NCBI GenBank assembly: GCA_900129595.1
Contig: FQWG01000002.1
Location: forward strand, 124,001 to 188,000
Source: Flavobacterium frigidimaris
Lineage (GTDB): Bacteria > Bacteroidota > Bacteroidia > Flavobacteriales > Flavobacteriaceae
Reading direction: 5' to 3'
Length of the DNA: 64,000 bases
Both the position numbers and the translations under genes were made by a program. Below the pieces are notes generated by a model. That model was not told the DNA's origin. It did no database searches and saw only the letters and a program-made list of their open reading frames with translations. This document shows, piece after piece, positions 27,595-36,747 of the stretch (the first letter of the stretch is position 1; every line of letters starts with the position of its first letter).

Positions 27595-28941
27595 TTAATT
27601 GTTTTTTCGTCCGTTTATCGTTTCGAATAATTCTAATGCATTTCCGTCTGTCAGCAGCGAAACATAGTGGCAAATATGCAGTAAACGCTCGTATAAATTC
27701 GTTTTATCCAGATGGTGTTTTTCCGGTAACATTTTCAAAATCAACTTGTCGTAATTAGAAGCAGTTCCATCATAGGTATTATTAAAAGCAGTTATAAATT
27801 TATCCAGTAAAGTCTGGATAATCTGATAACCCACAATTTCTTTCTCAATAACCTCACGGCTCTGATATATTTTTTCGACGCTTAAATTGATAATATCATT
27901 CATCTGCGCTTTGTACTTGCTTTTATCCGTTAAGGCAAAAGGGAATTTTCCGGCCAGAATAGCTTCTTCATTCTCAATAAAAACATTGACGGCATCATTG
28001 ATTAAAGTTCCTATTGCCAAAGCACGCAAATAACTGATTCTGTCCTCTTTTGTTGTTAAAGTCTTGTATTTTGCAACTCCGATGTTGTCTTTTACCAGTT
28101 TTATCAAATATTCTAAAGCATAATCTTCAGATACCAATCCTAAATTTATTCCGTCTTCAAAATCGATAATGGTGTAGCAAATATCATCTGCGGCTTCTAC
28201 TAAATAAGCCAGAGGATGTCTTTCGAAGCCAATATCGCTGCCTGATTTATTGGTGATCATTCCCATATCCTTAGCAACTTCTCCAAAGAATGCTTTATCA
28301 GTCTGAAAGAAACCGTATTTTTTATCTGCAATCGCATTTGTTGGCTTTTTAGGCAAACTCTCTTTAGGATATTTCATAAAAGCACCCAAAGTGGCGTATG
28401 AAATTCGAAGTCCGCCTTCGATTCCCGGACGGCTCGCAGTAAGAACTGAAAATCCGTTTGCATTACCTTCAAAATCAATTAAATCCTGCCATTCTTTGGC
28501 CGTCAACTGATCTTTGTATTTTAGTCCGTTTCCTATCGAAAAATATTCTCCGATGGCTTTTTCACCAGAATGTCCAAAAGGCGGATTACCAATATCATGT
28601 GCCAATGATGCTGCGGCTACAATAGCCCCAAAATCATTCATATGGTAACCGTGTACTTCTTTTAGATGCGGATATTTCTCAATGATTTTTTTTCCAACCA
28701 GACGCCCTAAAGAACGCCCAACAACAGAAACCTCTAAACTATGCGTAAGTCTTGTATGTACAAAATCTGTTTTAGAAAGCGGAATTACCTGTGTTTTATC
28801 CTGTAAAGATCGAAATGCAGCCGAAAAAATAATCCTGTCATAATCTACCTCAAAACCCAATCGGGTATCATCTTGTTCTACACGTAATCTTTTGCTTGTA
28901 TCGCCTTGGCGTTTTAAGGATAAAAGTTGTTCCCAGTTCAT
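27595..28941 (-). CDS. dgt: Deoxyguanosinetriphosphate triphosphohydrolase (dGTPase)
   Basis: 448-residue HD-domain enzyme hydrolysing dGTP to deoxyguanosine and tripolyphosphate. HD ligands are seen in THSLEVS and LAHDIGNPPFGHSGE, with the later metal-binding Asp in LVEAADDICYTIIDFEDG. The N-terminus (MNWEQLLSLKR) and the SAAFRSLQDKTQVIPL segment fit the family. It regulates nucleotide pools and can restrict phage. Alone on its transcript. Confidence 0.93.
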   Translation of the reverse strand: MNWEQLLSLKRQGDTSKRLRVEQDDTRLGFEVDYDRIIFSAAFRSLQDKTQVIPLSKTDFVHTRLTHSLEVSVVGRSLGRLVGKKIIEKYPHLKEVHGYHMNDFGAIVAAASLAHDIGNPPFGHSGEKAIGEYFSIGNGLKYKDQLTAKEWQDLIDFEGNANGFSVLTASRPGIEGGLRISYATLGAFMKYPKESLPKKPTNAIADKKYGFFQTDKAFFGEVAKDMGMITNKSGSDIGFERHPLAYLVEAADDICYTIIDFEDGINLGLVSEDYALEYLIKLVKDNIGVAKYKTLTTKEDRISYLRALAIGTLINDAVNVFIENEEAILAGKFPFALTDKSKYKAQMNDIINLSVEKIYQSREVIEKEIVGYQIIQTLLDKFITAFNNTYDGTASNYDKLILKMLPEKHHLDKTNLYERLLHICHYVSLLTDGNALELFETINGRKNN

Positions 28942-29130
28942 TTTGATATTTTAGATTTCTGATTTTAGATTTTAGACTGATGATCTAAAGGGTCAAAAAT
29001 ACGTTTATTTTGGGATAATATTGAATAAAAACAGGTCATAGATTAATTTGATTTAAAAGATTAAATGTTTTTGTTTGCCACAAATTTCACGAATTAATTT
29101 AAACCCAATGATTTGTGTTAAATGTTTTAT
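28942..29130. other. Intergenic region with a GCCACRAATTTCACGAATT repeat
   Basis: AT-rich spacer. GCCACAAATTTCACGAATTA followed by ATTTAAACCCAATGATTTGT (29077-29118) recurs as a second copy at 29132-29180 with an inserted TCTTCACGAAT. These direct repeats are noncoding by composition. No gene seen here. Confidence 0.6.
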
Positions 29131-29131
29131 T

Positions 29132-29441
29132 CGCCACGAATTTCACGAATCTTCACGAATTAATTTAAGCACAATGATTTGTCAAACAACATTTAAAAGT
29201 TGGAGACACCCTAAAGTATCACTATTTAATAGCCAATGTACCAATGCTAAACGTAGTTTTAAGATTGAAAATACAGATGTCGATAACACAAAAGTTAAAC
29301 GAACAATAAAAAAAACGTCAAAAACAGGTATTAATCAAAAAGGGAATTAATACAATAGAAGCAGTTCTTAATTATGAATTTAATGACAAAGAAAAAACTT
29401 CTATTACTTATACAGAAATTTTTGAGGTCAATGTAAAATAA
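29132..29441 (+). pseudogene. Probable gene remnant with frameshift
   Basis: After the second repeat copy, one frame reads TNAKRSFKIENTDVDNTKVK up to a run of eight A (about 29308). The next frame then continues as QVLIKKGINTIEAVLNYEF and ends ITYTEIFEVNVK with TAA at 29439-29441. The two pieces look like the decayed C-terminus of a single secreted protein joined by a homopolymer frameshift. No start or family could be identified. Confidence 0.35.
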
Positions 29442-29497
29442 GCAAGAATTATATCACACAAGTTTTTTTTGAACTCTTTAGAACACTAGAAATACAA

Positions 29498-29527
29498 AAA
29501 AAGCATCCGCCGCGGCGGATGCTTTTT
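29498..29527. terminator. Perfect 14-bp terminator hairpin
   Basis: AAAAAGCATCCGCC, 2-base loop, and exact complement, with A run before and T run after. It terminates the minus-strand barrel gene (stop at 29553) and could act on the plus strand too. Confidence 0.92.
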
Positions 29528-29552
29528 CGAAATTGAAATATATTTCTAAAAA

Positions 29553-30140
29553 TTAGAAATTCTTTGAGATCCCTACAGAAAATGCTTTTCCGAAAGTGAA
29601 ATTAAAATTTTTAACGTTATCTCCGTTTCCGTCATTTCCATCAAAATTATAAGTATTGTAACCTAACCCTCCAATATTGAAGTTTAAACCAAATCCTTTA
29701 TTAACATTGATAAAAATTGCAGGAGTAACATCAACATAAAATCCGTCTCCTTTATTAATTCCAGCTAACGGCGTACCAGTAATTGTATGTTTGGTATTTT
29801 GGTAACCCACTCCTAAATCAGCATAAGCAGAAAAAGTTTGGTTCAATGGCTTAGAATAACGTAAAAAACCTCCTAATGAAAAATCATTTGTTTTATCCTC
29901 AGCACGACCAAATTCTGTTTTTGCAGTACCAAATCCTGCCTCAATACCTGCAGTCCAGTTTTCGTGAAATTGATAACCTACTTTAGGAGAAAAACCAAAA
30001 TAATTCTCTTTAGTTTCAGAACCTGAATTGGATACATTTTGAGAATTGTACTCAATACTTCCCATTACTAAAACAGACCCTTTTTGAGCATTTGCAAAGC
30101 TTACCATAGCCAATGCAAGAACAACTAACATTTTTTTCAT
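29553..30140 (-). CDS. Outer membrane beta-barrel protein
   Basis: 195 residues from the ATG at 30140 (MKKMLVVLALAMVSFANAQ, a clear signal peptide); an upstream in-frame ATG at 30200 would add 20 residues ahead of the signal and is rejected. About eight amphipathic strands (GFSPKVGYQFHENWTAGIEA, FSAYADLGVGYQ, FGLNFNIGGLGYN), ending in Phe (VGISKNF) as OmpA/OmpW-like eight-stranded barrels do. Function unknown. Confidence 0.87.
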   Translation of the reverse strand: MKKMLVVLALAMVSFANAQKGSVLVMGSIEYNSQNVSNSGSETKENYFGFSPKVGYQFHENWTAGIEAGFGTAKTEFGRAEDKTNDFSLGGFLRYSKPLNQTFSAYADLGVGYQNTKHTITGTPLAGINKGDGFYVDVTPAIFINVNKGFGLNFNIGGLGYNTYNFDGNDGNGDNVKNFNFTFGKAFSVGISKNF

Positions 30141-30283
30141 TGTGATATTTATTAATTTTAATAGTCCTTTAACAATAAAGATGCCACTATTCCCGCGCAT
30201 TTCATTTTTAAATTCAATTCTTTGAAAGGCAAAATTTAGTAATCAAAACTATTTCTGTTTACTTTTGTAGCAAATAAAAAGTC

Positions 30284-31180
30284 ATGTCGATAGAAGTAAA
30301 CAACATATCAAAAAGTTACGGAACTCAAAAAGCATTAAATTCGATTTCGTTCTCTATTCAAAAAGGAGAAATTGTTGGATTTCTTGGTCCAAACGGAGCA
30401 GGAAAATCTACCTTGATGAAAATTTTGACTACGTATTTACTTGCAGATGACGGCTCAGCCCTTGTAAATGGTCATGATGTCATGACGGACACCAAGGCGG
30501 TTCAAAGTTCTATTGGCTATTTACCGGAGCATAATCCGTTGTATCTGGATTTGTATGTTCGTGAGTATTTGGCTTTTAATGCAGATGTTTATAAAGTTCC
30601 TAAATTAAGAATTGAAGAAGTGATTCAACTGACAGGACTGTCAGCCGAAAGCCATAAAAAGATAGGACAATTGTCTAAAGGATACCGCCAGCGTGTGGGA
30701 CTTGCCAATGCTTTATTGCACAATCCTGATGTTCTGATTCTCGACGAACCTACTACCGGACTGGACCCGAACCAGTTGATGGAAATTCGTAATGTAATTA
30801 AAAACGTAGGGAAAGATAAAACAGTTTTTTTATCGACCCATATTATGCAGGAAGTTGAAGCGATTTGCGATCGTGTCATTATTATTGACAAAGGAAAAAT
30901 TGTTGCCGATAAAAAACTGGACCATTTAGTCTCTGAAAACAAGGAACAGGTAATCGAAGTAGAATTTGATTATCAGATTGAAGAACAGCTTTTGGCAAAA
31001 CTGGAAAATATTACATCATACATAAATATCCATGATATGACCTGGGAATTGACGTTTGTTGCTGAAAAAGATATGCGCCCTGCAATTTTTGACTTCGCAA
31101 ATGCAAATGGTTTAAAAACATTACAACTCAATCAGAAAAATAAAAACCTGGAAGCTGTTTTTAGAGAAATTACTAAGTAG
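30284..31180 (+). CDS. gldA: Gliding motility ABC transporter ATPase GldA
   Basis: 298-residue ABC ATPase: Walker A GPNGAGKST, Q-loop IGYLPEHNPLY, signature LSKGYRQRVGLA, Walker B VLILDEPTTGLDPNQ, switch His in FLSTHIMQEVEAIC, and a C-terminal extension of ~80 residues. Matches GldA, which with GldF and GldG forms an ABC transporter linked to gliding; gldFG are not beside it here. A TACTTTTG -7 element lies at 30260-30267, 17 bp from the start, but no -33 TTG is well spaced. A terminator follows. Confidence 0.93.
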   Translation: MSIEVNNISKSYGTQKALNSISFSIQKGEIVGFLGPNGAGKSTLMKILTTYLLADDGSALVNGHDVMTDTKAVQSSIGYLPEHNPLYLDLYVREYLAFNADVYKVPKLRIEEVIQLTGLSAESHKKIGQLSKGYRQRVGLANALLHNPDVLILDEPTTGLDPNQLMEIRNVIKNVGKDKTVFLSTHIMQEVEAICDRVIIIDKGKIVADKKLDHLVSENKEQVIEVEFDYQIEEQLLAKLENITSYINIHDMTWELTFVAEKDMRPAIFDFANANGLKTLQLNQKNKNLEAVFREITK

Positions 31181-31210
31181 CGTCTCAGTTTACAGTCTCG
31201 GTTTACAGAT

Positions 31211-31252
31211 AAAAGTCAATTATTTCTATTATAAAAATAATTGACTTTTATT
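31211..31252 (+). terminator. Terminator of gldA
   Basis: 15-bp perfect stem AAAAGTCAATTATTT / AAATAATTGACTTTT with a 9-base loop and following T-rich tail. Confidence 0.9.
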
Positions 31253-31411
31253 TTGCAATACTTTCTGATGTTACTTCTCTACATGCAGCGCTATTATATT
31301 GACTTTATTATCGGACTTTTGTTTTTAGAGCACATTTTATCCATTTTTACTAAATCAACAACCCTTAATTATCAGCTCTTTAGGTTTTTCGTTGTAAATT
31401 TTAACTATTTT

Positions 31412-31432
31412 TATTTAGACTTGATATAAATA
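31412..31432 (+). promoter_or_regulatory. Fur-like operator upstream of TonB-type receptor
   Basis: 21-bp near-palindrome TATTTAGAC..GATATAAATA: TATTTA and TAAATA arms with 9 bp between them, the spacing of the TATTTAGAAT-N-ATTCTAAATA iron boxes of Bacteroidota. It lies 4 bp upstream of a TATATTTG -7 element (31437-31444), so bound repressor would block the promoter. The same layout of arms is found at 39159-39179. Confidence 0.6.
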
Positions 31433-31654
31433 GTATTATATTTGAAAATTGAAACTTCAAAATACCACTCAAATGTTCTCTGTACTCCACCTTATTTCAT
31501 TATACTTTTCGAAGCTGTCCGGTTATTTTTCACACTTTCTAAAAATACTTTCTGATAAATTAGAACAAATTGTTTTGGCCTGATTATTTCTTCTTCTCTA
31601 AAGTTAAAAAAATCCCTTTAAAATCCCCTATTACAAAAATCAAATCCAGATATC
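31433..31654. other. Long AT-rich leader of the outer-membrane receptor gene
   Basis: About 210 bp between the -7 element and the start codon of the receptor. No conserved RNA fold or gene recognised. Confidence 0.5.
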
Positions 31655-33778
31655 ATGAAGAATATTATAACATCTCTTATGCTTGCCTTTTCGGTCTACG
31701 GTTATTCGCAGACAGAAAAAGAAACCGATAGTATTGTCGAAACTTCTATCAATGCATTAGATGAGATTGTAATCACAAAAAAGAAAGTTTTATATACTCA
31801 AAAGTCAGATCGATTGGTTTTTAATGTCGAAAACAGTATTGTCTCTGAAGGCGGAACAGCATTAGATGTTTTATCGCGTGCTCCGGGTGTTGTAGTGTCT
31901 CAGGATGGCGAATTATCGATTCGCGGACAACAAGGTGTTGGCGTAATGATCAATGGCAAATTGACGCAGCTTTCGCAAAAAGAACTGGCGAATTATTTAA
32001 AATCAACAACCTCATCGAATATTAAACAAATAGAAGTAATTACGAACCCATCTTCTAAATACGACGCAACCGGAAAAGCCGGAATTATCAATATTATTCT
32101 AAAGAAACCAAATGCTGGCGGACTTAAAGGAACTGTTTTTACCAATTATGGAAGAGGCAGAAAGAACAGAACCAACTCGGGTGCCAACTTAAGCTACAAT
32201 AAGGACAAATTTGGCGTTTACGGAAACTACAGCTACACTTTCAGAGGTGAAGAAGAGCGCAAAGAATTCAATCAGAATCAATATACAGATGCAACGCTTC
32301 AAACCATTTCGACAAAAAACCATCAAACCTCAACTACTGATGAACCGCTGACTTCTAATAATTTTAAAATAGGAACTACCTACGAAGTTTCTCCTAAAAC
32401 CAATTTAGAAGTGTATGTTGATGCAAAATTAGGCCGCTACGAAAACATGGCAAACGGTAGAAATACTTTGGTCAATGCCATGGATGTGGTACAATTTGAT
32501 GCAGCAACTTATAATGACAGCAAGGAAAAATGGAATGATTATACGTATGCATTTTCGGGAGTTCATAAATTTAATACCGAAGGAAAAAATATGTCTTTTG
32601 ATTTTGAATATGAAACTTCAAAATTCAGATCGAATCAGTTTCAGAGTGCAAAAAATATAGATCCTTCAAGTGTAACTACTATTAATGACCGAAGAGGTTT
32701 TATTCCGTCGCAATTAAAAGTTTTTACAGGAAAAGTTGATTTTACAAATCCGCTTAAAGAAAAACAATCTATTGAGTGGGGCTTTAAAGCCAGCGTAAAA
32801 AATAATGATAATCCATCCGTTTACGAATACAATGACAACAACCAATGGATTGTTGACCTTAATTCGACGAATCACTTTGAATATAAGGAACAAATTTATG
32901 CGGCTTACGCCAATTATAAATACCAAATGGAAAAGTTCAACATTCAGGCTGGTTTACGTTCTGAATATACTGCGATCAACATTTTACAAAAAACCCTGAA
33001 CGAAGAACATAAGGATGACTATCTGAAATGGTTTCCAAGTGTTTCTATGAAATATGAATTGACCAGCAATCATTCGATGCACGCTTCTTATAGCAAAAGA
33101 ATCAACAGACCGAGCCAGTTCGATCTGAACCCGTTTCGTTTTTATGATGATTCGTTCAACTACTCTCAGGGAAATCCAAATTTAGTTCCTGAAATTACAC
33201 ATTCGGCAGAAATAGGTTATGCCTGGAAAAGTGCGTTTATGGCTTCGCTTTACTTTAGTAAAACTAAAGATGTATTTACAGAAGTTTATGTCTACAATCC
33301 GGACAATAATACTACGGTGACTTCGCAGATTAATGTTGACAAGTCTTATAACTACGGGGCCAATATTACCAATACTGCCGAAATTTATAAATGGTGGTCT
33401 ATAAATACGCTTTTCAATATTTTCGAAAATAAATTTATGGGTAATGTGGTGAATACAGACAAAATTGAACCCATTGTTACTGTAAATTTAAGCATACAAA
33501 ACTCTTTTACGATCACAAAAAGCTGGAAAGCCGAAGCAAACGTACAGTACCAATCGAAATCTAATCTGGGTATTTATCAAAGAGATGAGTTCTTTGATTT
33601 TAGTATCGGAATCTCGAAACAAGTACTTGCGAAAAAAGGAAGTATTAAACTGAATGTTACGGATATTTTCAATACCAATAATTTTCACATCAATTCGGTT
33701 ATAGCGCAAACAAGTATCAATAAAAGATATGATCTTGATAATCGCATTGCAACAATCGCCTTTACTTATAGAATCTAA
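31655..33778 (+). CDS. TonB-dependent outer-membrane receptor, beta-barrel family
   Basis: 707 residues with signal peptide (FSVYGYSQ), a plug-like region at ~45-150 (GTALDVLSRAPGVVVSQDG, VMINGKLTQLS, IEVITNPSSKYDATGKAGI) and a barrel of the 'outer membrane protein beta-barrel' family ending in DNRIATIAFTYRI. It lacks the usual N-terminal carboxypeptidase-like beta domain. The Fur-like site upstream suggests iron-responsive expression and uptake of an iron or metal chelate; substrate is inference. Confidence 0.85.
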   Translation: MKNIITSLMLAFSVYGYSQTEKETDSIVETSINALDEIVITKKKVLYTQKSDRLVFNVENSIVSEGGTALDVLSRAPGVVVSQDGELSIRGQQGVGVMINGKLTQLSQKELANYLKSTTSSNIKQIEVITNPSSKYDATGKAGIINIILKKPNAGGLKGTVFTNYGRGRKNRTNSGANLSYNKDKFGVYGNYSYTFRGEEERKEFNQNQYTDATLQTISTKNHQTSTTDEPLTSNNFKIGTTYEVSPKTNLEVYVDAKLGRYENMANGRNTLVNAMDVVQFDAATYNDSKEKWNDYTYAFSGVHKFNTEGKNMSFDFEYETSKFRSNQFQSAKNIDPSSVTTINDRRGFIPSQLKVFTGKVDFTNPLKEKQSIEWGFKASVKNNDNPSVYEYNDNNQWIVDLNSTNHFEYKEQIYAAYANYKYQMEKFNIQAGLRSEYTAINILQKTLNEEHKDDYLKWFPSVSMKYELTSNHSMHASYSKRINRPSQFDLNPFRFYDDSFNYSQGNPNLVPEITHSAEIGYAWKSAFMASLYFSKTKDVFTEVYVYNPDNNTTVTSQINVDKSYNYGANITNTAEIYKWWSINTLFNIFENKFMGNVVNTDKIEPIVTVNLSIQNSFTITKSWKAEANVQYQSKSNLGIYQRDEFFDFSIGISKQVLAKKGSIKLNVTDIFNTNNFHINSVIAQTSINKRYDLDNRIATIAFTYRI

Positions 33779-33828
33779 TATTTTGAATCTTTAGTTTCCC
33801 CTTGTTTTTGTTTTTTTTTTGATGGAAT

Positions 33829-33858
33829 AGAGCCTGTTGTAGTTAGCAGGCTCTTTCT
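33829..33858 (+). terminator. Terminator after the receptor gene
   Basis: AGAGCCTG/CAGGCTCT stem with a 10-base loop and T-rich tail. Confidence 0.8.
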
Positions 33859-33859
33859 G

Positions 33860-34106
33860 TTTTTAGTTGATAAATTACTTGCAAATATGGGCGAAGATGG
33901 CACACGGATGGCACGGATTTAAACCAATTTACGCCGGTTTATTTTACGTTACCAGTTTATCTACAATAATGCCAGCCTGAGTGAAGTCGAAATCCCGTAT
34001 GCTGAATCACTTTGAGGGACTTCGACTTCACTCAGGCTGACAAACGGAAATATTCACATGAACGATTCGTTTTGGGTTAATACTTCATTCTGTTTCTTAA
34101 ACAAGA
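33860..34106. other. Intergenic repeat-rich spacer
   Basis: Holds a GGCACACGGATGGCACGGATTT direct-repeat stretch (about 33898-33920) and the palindrome at 33973-34039. No gene seen between the receptor gene and the minus-strand PepSY operon. Confidence 0.6.
33973..34039. repeat. REP-like inverted pair (GTCAGCCTGAGTGAAGTCGA type)
   Basis: CAGCCTGAGTGAAGTCGAAA and its inverted partner 34016-34039 (TTCGACTTCACTCAGGCTG), 19-base centre. Same half-unit as 3358-3420. Confidence 0.85.
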
Positions 34107-34147
34107 AAAAGTCTTTTGAAGAATGTTACTTCTACCAAAAGACTTTT
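34107..34147 (-). terminator. Terminator of the PepSY operon
   Basis: 12-bp perfect stem AAAAGTCTTTTG/CAAAAGACTTTT, 17-base loop, T-rich on the minus strand; 42 bp beyond the PepSY stop codon. Confidence 0.88.
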
Positions 34148-34188
34148 AAGCACTAACCAACAAAAAAGTAAATAAAATTAAAGCCGAA

Positions 34189-35355
34189 TTATGTTTTGGT
34201 TTTTTGTTTTTTCTTTCTTCCCCACCAGATATAAAATCCGGTAATAGGTAAACTGGCGCATATCAAGCTGCCTAAAAAATAAACAATCTTGGTTGGTATT
34301 CCTCCAATTGCACCAACATGAAGACTATAATTGGATCGCATTAACCATTTTGAAAAACGGGCATCGCCAATGTAGTCCTGCGAACTTGGAAGTAATTCTA
34401 ACGTTTGGGAATTAAAGTATAAATCTCTCCAGACTCCTTTATTCATATCTGTACAAGCATAGAAATCGTCTTTTGGTTCATCCGGAAAATGAATGATAAC
34501 GGCTTCTTTATTTTCCTTCGCAATTTCTGTTCTTACTTTCTTCCAGATAATATCGGCTCCAGCCAATTTATCTAATTGCTGTTGCGATAAAGTATCTTTT
34601 TTTACTGCAACAACTTGTTCTTTCTTGTCTTTTTCATCAGCCCATCCTCCGGCTACCCAATAGGTACTTTCCCGTAACCAATGAAAACTCATCAATAGTC
34701 CTGTAAAAGCAATAAGTGCAGCCAAAATCAGCGTATAAAATCCCATAACATTATGCAAATCATAATTAAGGCGTTTGAACTTCGCATCCCATTTTATTTT
34801 AAAACTAGCGTTTCGGGTTGTTTTATTCCATTTTTTCGGGAACCAAAGTATCAGTCCACTTATGAGCAAAAAGAAGAAGACCACCGTTGCCCAGGCAGTT
34901 ATTTGAGAACCAATTTCACGCTCTAACCAAAGATTACGATGCCCTTCATCCATAAAATGAAAGAAATCTTCATGATGTACCATTCCGGTAATTTTACCGT
35001 TATACGGATTTACATAAATCAACGAATCCGATTCGATATCGACCTTAATTGATTTATCTAAACCATTATACCAAACGCCATGAATTTCTTTATTAGGCAA
35101 TGCTTTATGAACAGCAGCATATATTTTTGAAGGCGGTAATAGTTTCTCAGGGCCTTGCGCTTCGACATTTAAATACGGTGAAGTTAGCGCTTTGATTTCC
35201 TGCTCGAAAACCAAAATACAACCGGTAATTCCCATAATAAATACGATTATTCCAGATGCTAATCCGAGCCATAAATGCAGCCAGGCATTGATTTTACTAA
35301 AACGTGATTTTCCTTTATTGGGTGGTTTATTGGTACGGTTTTTAAAAATATCCAT
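34189..35355 (-). CDS. PepSY-associated transmembrane protein (XusC-like, putative siderophore reductase)
   Basis: 388 residues with about four membrane helices (LGLASGIIVFIMGITGCILV ~30-50; ~150-175; ~205-225; ~345-370) and large periplasmic loops. Conserved His residues lie near helix ends (WLHLWLGL, YDLHNVMGFYTL, SNYSLHVGAIGG), the pattern of haem-binding PepSY-TM ferric reductases. Last of three genes with a TonB receptor and a DUF4374 lipoprotein, the same set as the XusABC xenosiderophore system of Bacteroides. Probably acts on the iron chelate after uptake; role inferred from context. Confidence 0.88.
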   Translation of the reverse strand: MDIFKNRTNKPPNKGKSRFSKINAWLHLWLGLASGIIVFIMGITGCILVFEQEIKALTSPYLNVEAQGPEKLLPPSKIYAAVHKALPNKEIHGVWYNGLDKSIKVDIESDSLIYVNPYNGKITGMVHHEDFFHFMDEGHRNLWLEREIGSQITAWATVVFFFLLISGLILWFPKKWNKTTRNASFKIKWDAKFKRLNYDLHNVMGFYTLILAALIAFTGLLMSFHWLRESTYWVAGGWADEKDKKEQVVAVKKDTLSQQQLDKLAGADIIWKKVRTEIAKENKEAVIIHFPDEPKDDFYACTDMNKGVWRDLYFNSQTLELLPSSQDYIGDARFSKWLMRSNYSLHVGAIGGIPTKIVYFLGSLICASLPITGFYIWWGRKKKQKTKT

Positions 35356-35404
35356 TGAATTATAATTTTGGAAAGTAATGCTTTTATACAGTCAGTAAAA
35401 AATT

Positions 35405-35448
35405 AAAAAAATGGCCTGGGATTACCTAAATAATACTCCAAGCCATTT
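35405..35448 (-). terminator. Hairpin between DUF4374 and PepSY genes (attenuator-like)
   Basis: AAATGGC/GCCATTT stem extended by an imperfect TGG/CCA, followed on the minus strand by a T-rich run. It may lower expression of the PepSY gene compared with the receptor. Confidence 0.5.
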
Positions 35449-35462
35449 AAAAATGTATTTAT

Positions 35463-36707
35463 TTAGAAAGTCAACTTACCAATAGCAGGCAAATAAAGAC
35501 CTTCTTTAAGAAGCGCTCCTGATTTTGCAGTACCAGTCGCGATATCTATTTGATAAACACGAGCTTCAGTACCTGTAACAAAACTTTTGTATGCTTTTCC
35601 GTTTTCTACAAATAAACTTCCCAATCCGAAAAACTCATCTCCACCGTGATCAGGTAAACCTGCAACCGGCAAAATTGTTTTAGCAGCCAGGTCAAGTATT
35701 GCAGACTTGAAAATAGTTTTTGTACCTAAGAAGCTATAAAAATTATCTTTTGAATCTACACTATTAGGAATATAAGAAATAAAAACTTTCTCTCCTCCTA
35801 ACGGATATGCTGCCAAAACTTTTCCTTTTAGAGTACTAGTTTCAAGATCAAAAAAGTAACCCGGATCAAACTTAGCATCTCCTTTTTTGATACGCAATAC
35901 TCCAGAAGTAACTGCTGTAGGGGGATAACCACCAGCATGAGCATTAGATGAAAACGTATAAATATCTCCTGATTCTGTTTGTACAATTCCTGTATTAGTA
36001 TAATACATTCCGATAGCAGCTGTTCTTGCATCTTTTATTGTAGTTACATATTCTAAAGAAGGATATTTGTAAACTCTCACAATAGCATCGGATGACAATA
36101 CTTTATTACTTCCGTCAGTTACATCTTTAATATATACCGGAACAAAAAGTTTATCTCCGGAAACTGCCGCTCCTGTTGGCCAGTATAATATTTTTTTGTT
36201 TGCAGGATCAACACTAAAATCATTGAATTTACGGCCATCGATAGAAACGGTTGCAGGATTGTAAATCATCAATTCATAGTCTGATGAGCTACCATCCCAG
36301 GTTGCTCCAATATTGATCATTTTTTTATCATCAGTGTAACCAACAGCATAAGAAGATTCAAAAGCAAGTTTACCTCCGGATACTAATTTTCCTGCGTTAT
36401 TAAGATGAAATGAAACCGCTCCTTCATCATCCGTACTTAGTGCAAAAAACGTATTTTGTACAGGAAAACAGCTTCCGCCTTGCTCAATACCTACTCCTTT
36501 GGCACTGATTTCTCCGGTCATTAATTTATCAATCGAATTAAAATCTAAGATATACTGCGTATAATCGTCTAACCAATATGAGGTTACATATTTAGAATTA
36601 GTTGTACCTGGCTCTTCTGGTGTTTTAGCATCATCACTACTACAAGAAAAAGTAGTTAATGACAGTAATGCCAATGCAAAGCATTTTTGAAATTTGTTTA
36701 CAAACAT
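35463..36707 (-). CDS. DUF4374 domain lipoprotein (XusB-like)
   Basis: 414 residues with lipobox LTTFSC (Cys 22), then a DUF4374 beta-propeller-like body (TSYWLDDYTQYILD, GISAKG.GIEQGG region and repeated strands). DUF4374 proteins include XusB, the surface lipoprotein of Bacteroides that binds ferric enterobactin and similar siderophores. Second of three genes, 40 bp from the receptor. Siderophore binding at the cell surface is likely; specificity unknown. Confidence 0.9.
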   Translation of the reverse strand: MFVNKFQKCFALALLSLTTFSCSSDDAKTPEEPGTTNSKYVTSYWLDDYTQYILDFNSIDKLMTGEISAKGVGIEQGGSCFPVQNTFFALSTDDEGAVSFHLNNAGKLVSGGKLAFESSYAVGYTDDKKMINIGATWDGSSSDYELMIYNPATVSIDGRKFNDFSVDPANKKILYWPTGAAVSGDKLFVPVYIKDVTDGSNKVLSSDAIVRVYKYPSLEYVTTIKDARTAAIGMYYTNTGIVQTESGDIYTFSSNAHAGGYPPTAVTSGVLRIKKGDAKFDPGYFFDLETSTLKGKVLAAYPLGGEKVFISYIPNSVDSKDNFYSFLGTKTIFKSAILDLAAKTILPVAGLPDHGGDEFFGLGSLFVENGKAYKSFVTGTEARVYQIDIATGTAKSGALLKEGLYLPAIGKLTF

Positions 36708-36747
36708 GATTATAATGTATTAAGGGTTATTATTAAAATTTATTCTA

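Noticed and set aside
29075..29350. A 91-codon plus-strand gene
   Set aside because: Its first half is a translation of intergenic direct repeats. Only the later part looks gene-derived, and it is shifted in frame.
30141..30200. N-terminal extension of the outer-membrane barrel protein
   Set aside because: It would place 20 residues in front of a perfect signal peptide.
31421..31444. TTG 31421-31423 with TATATTTG as a complete promoter
   Set aside because: Only 13 bp between elements, shorter than the 17-23 bp of this sigma factor. The TTG is part of the Fur-like palindrome.
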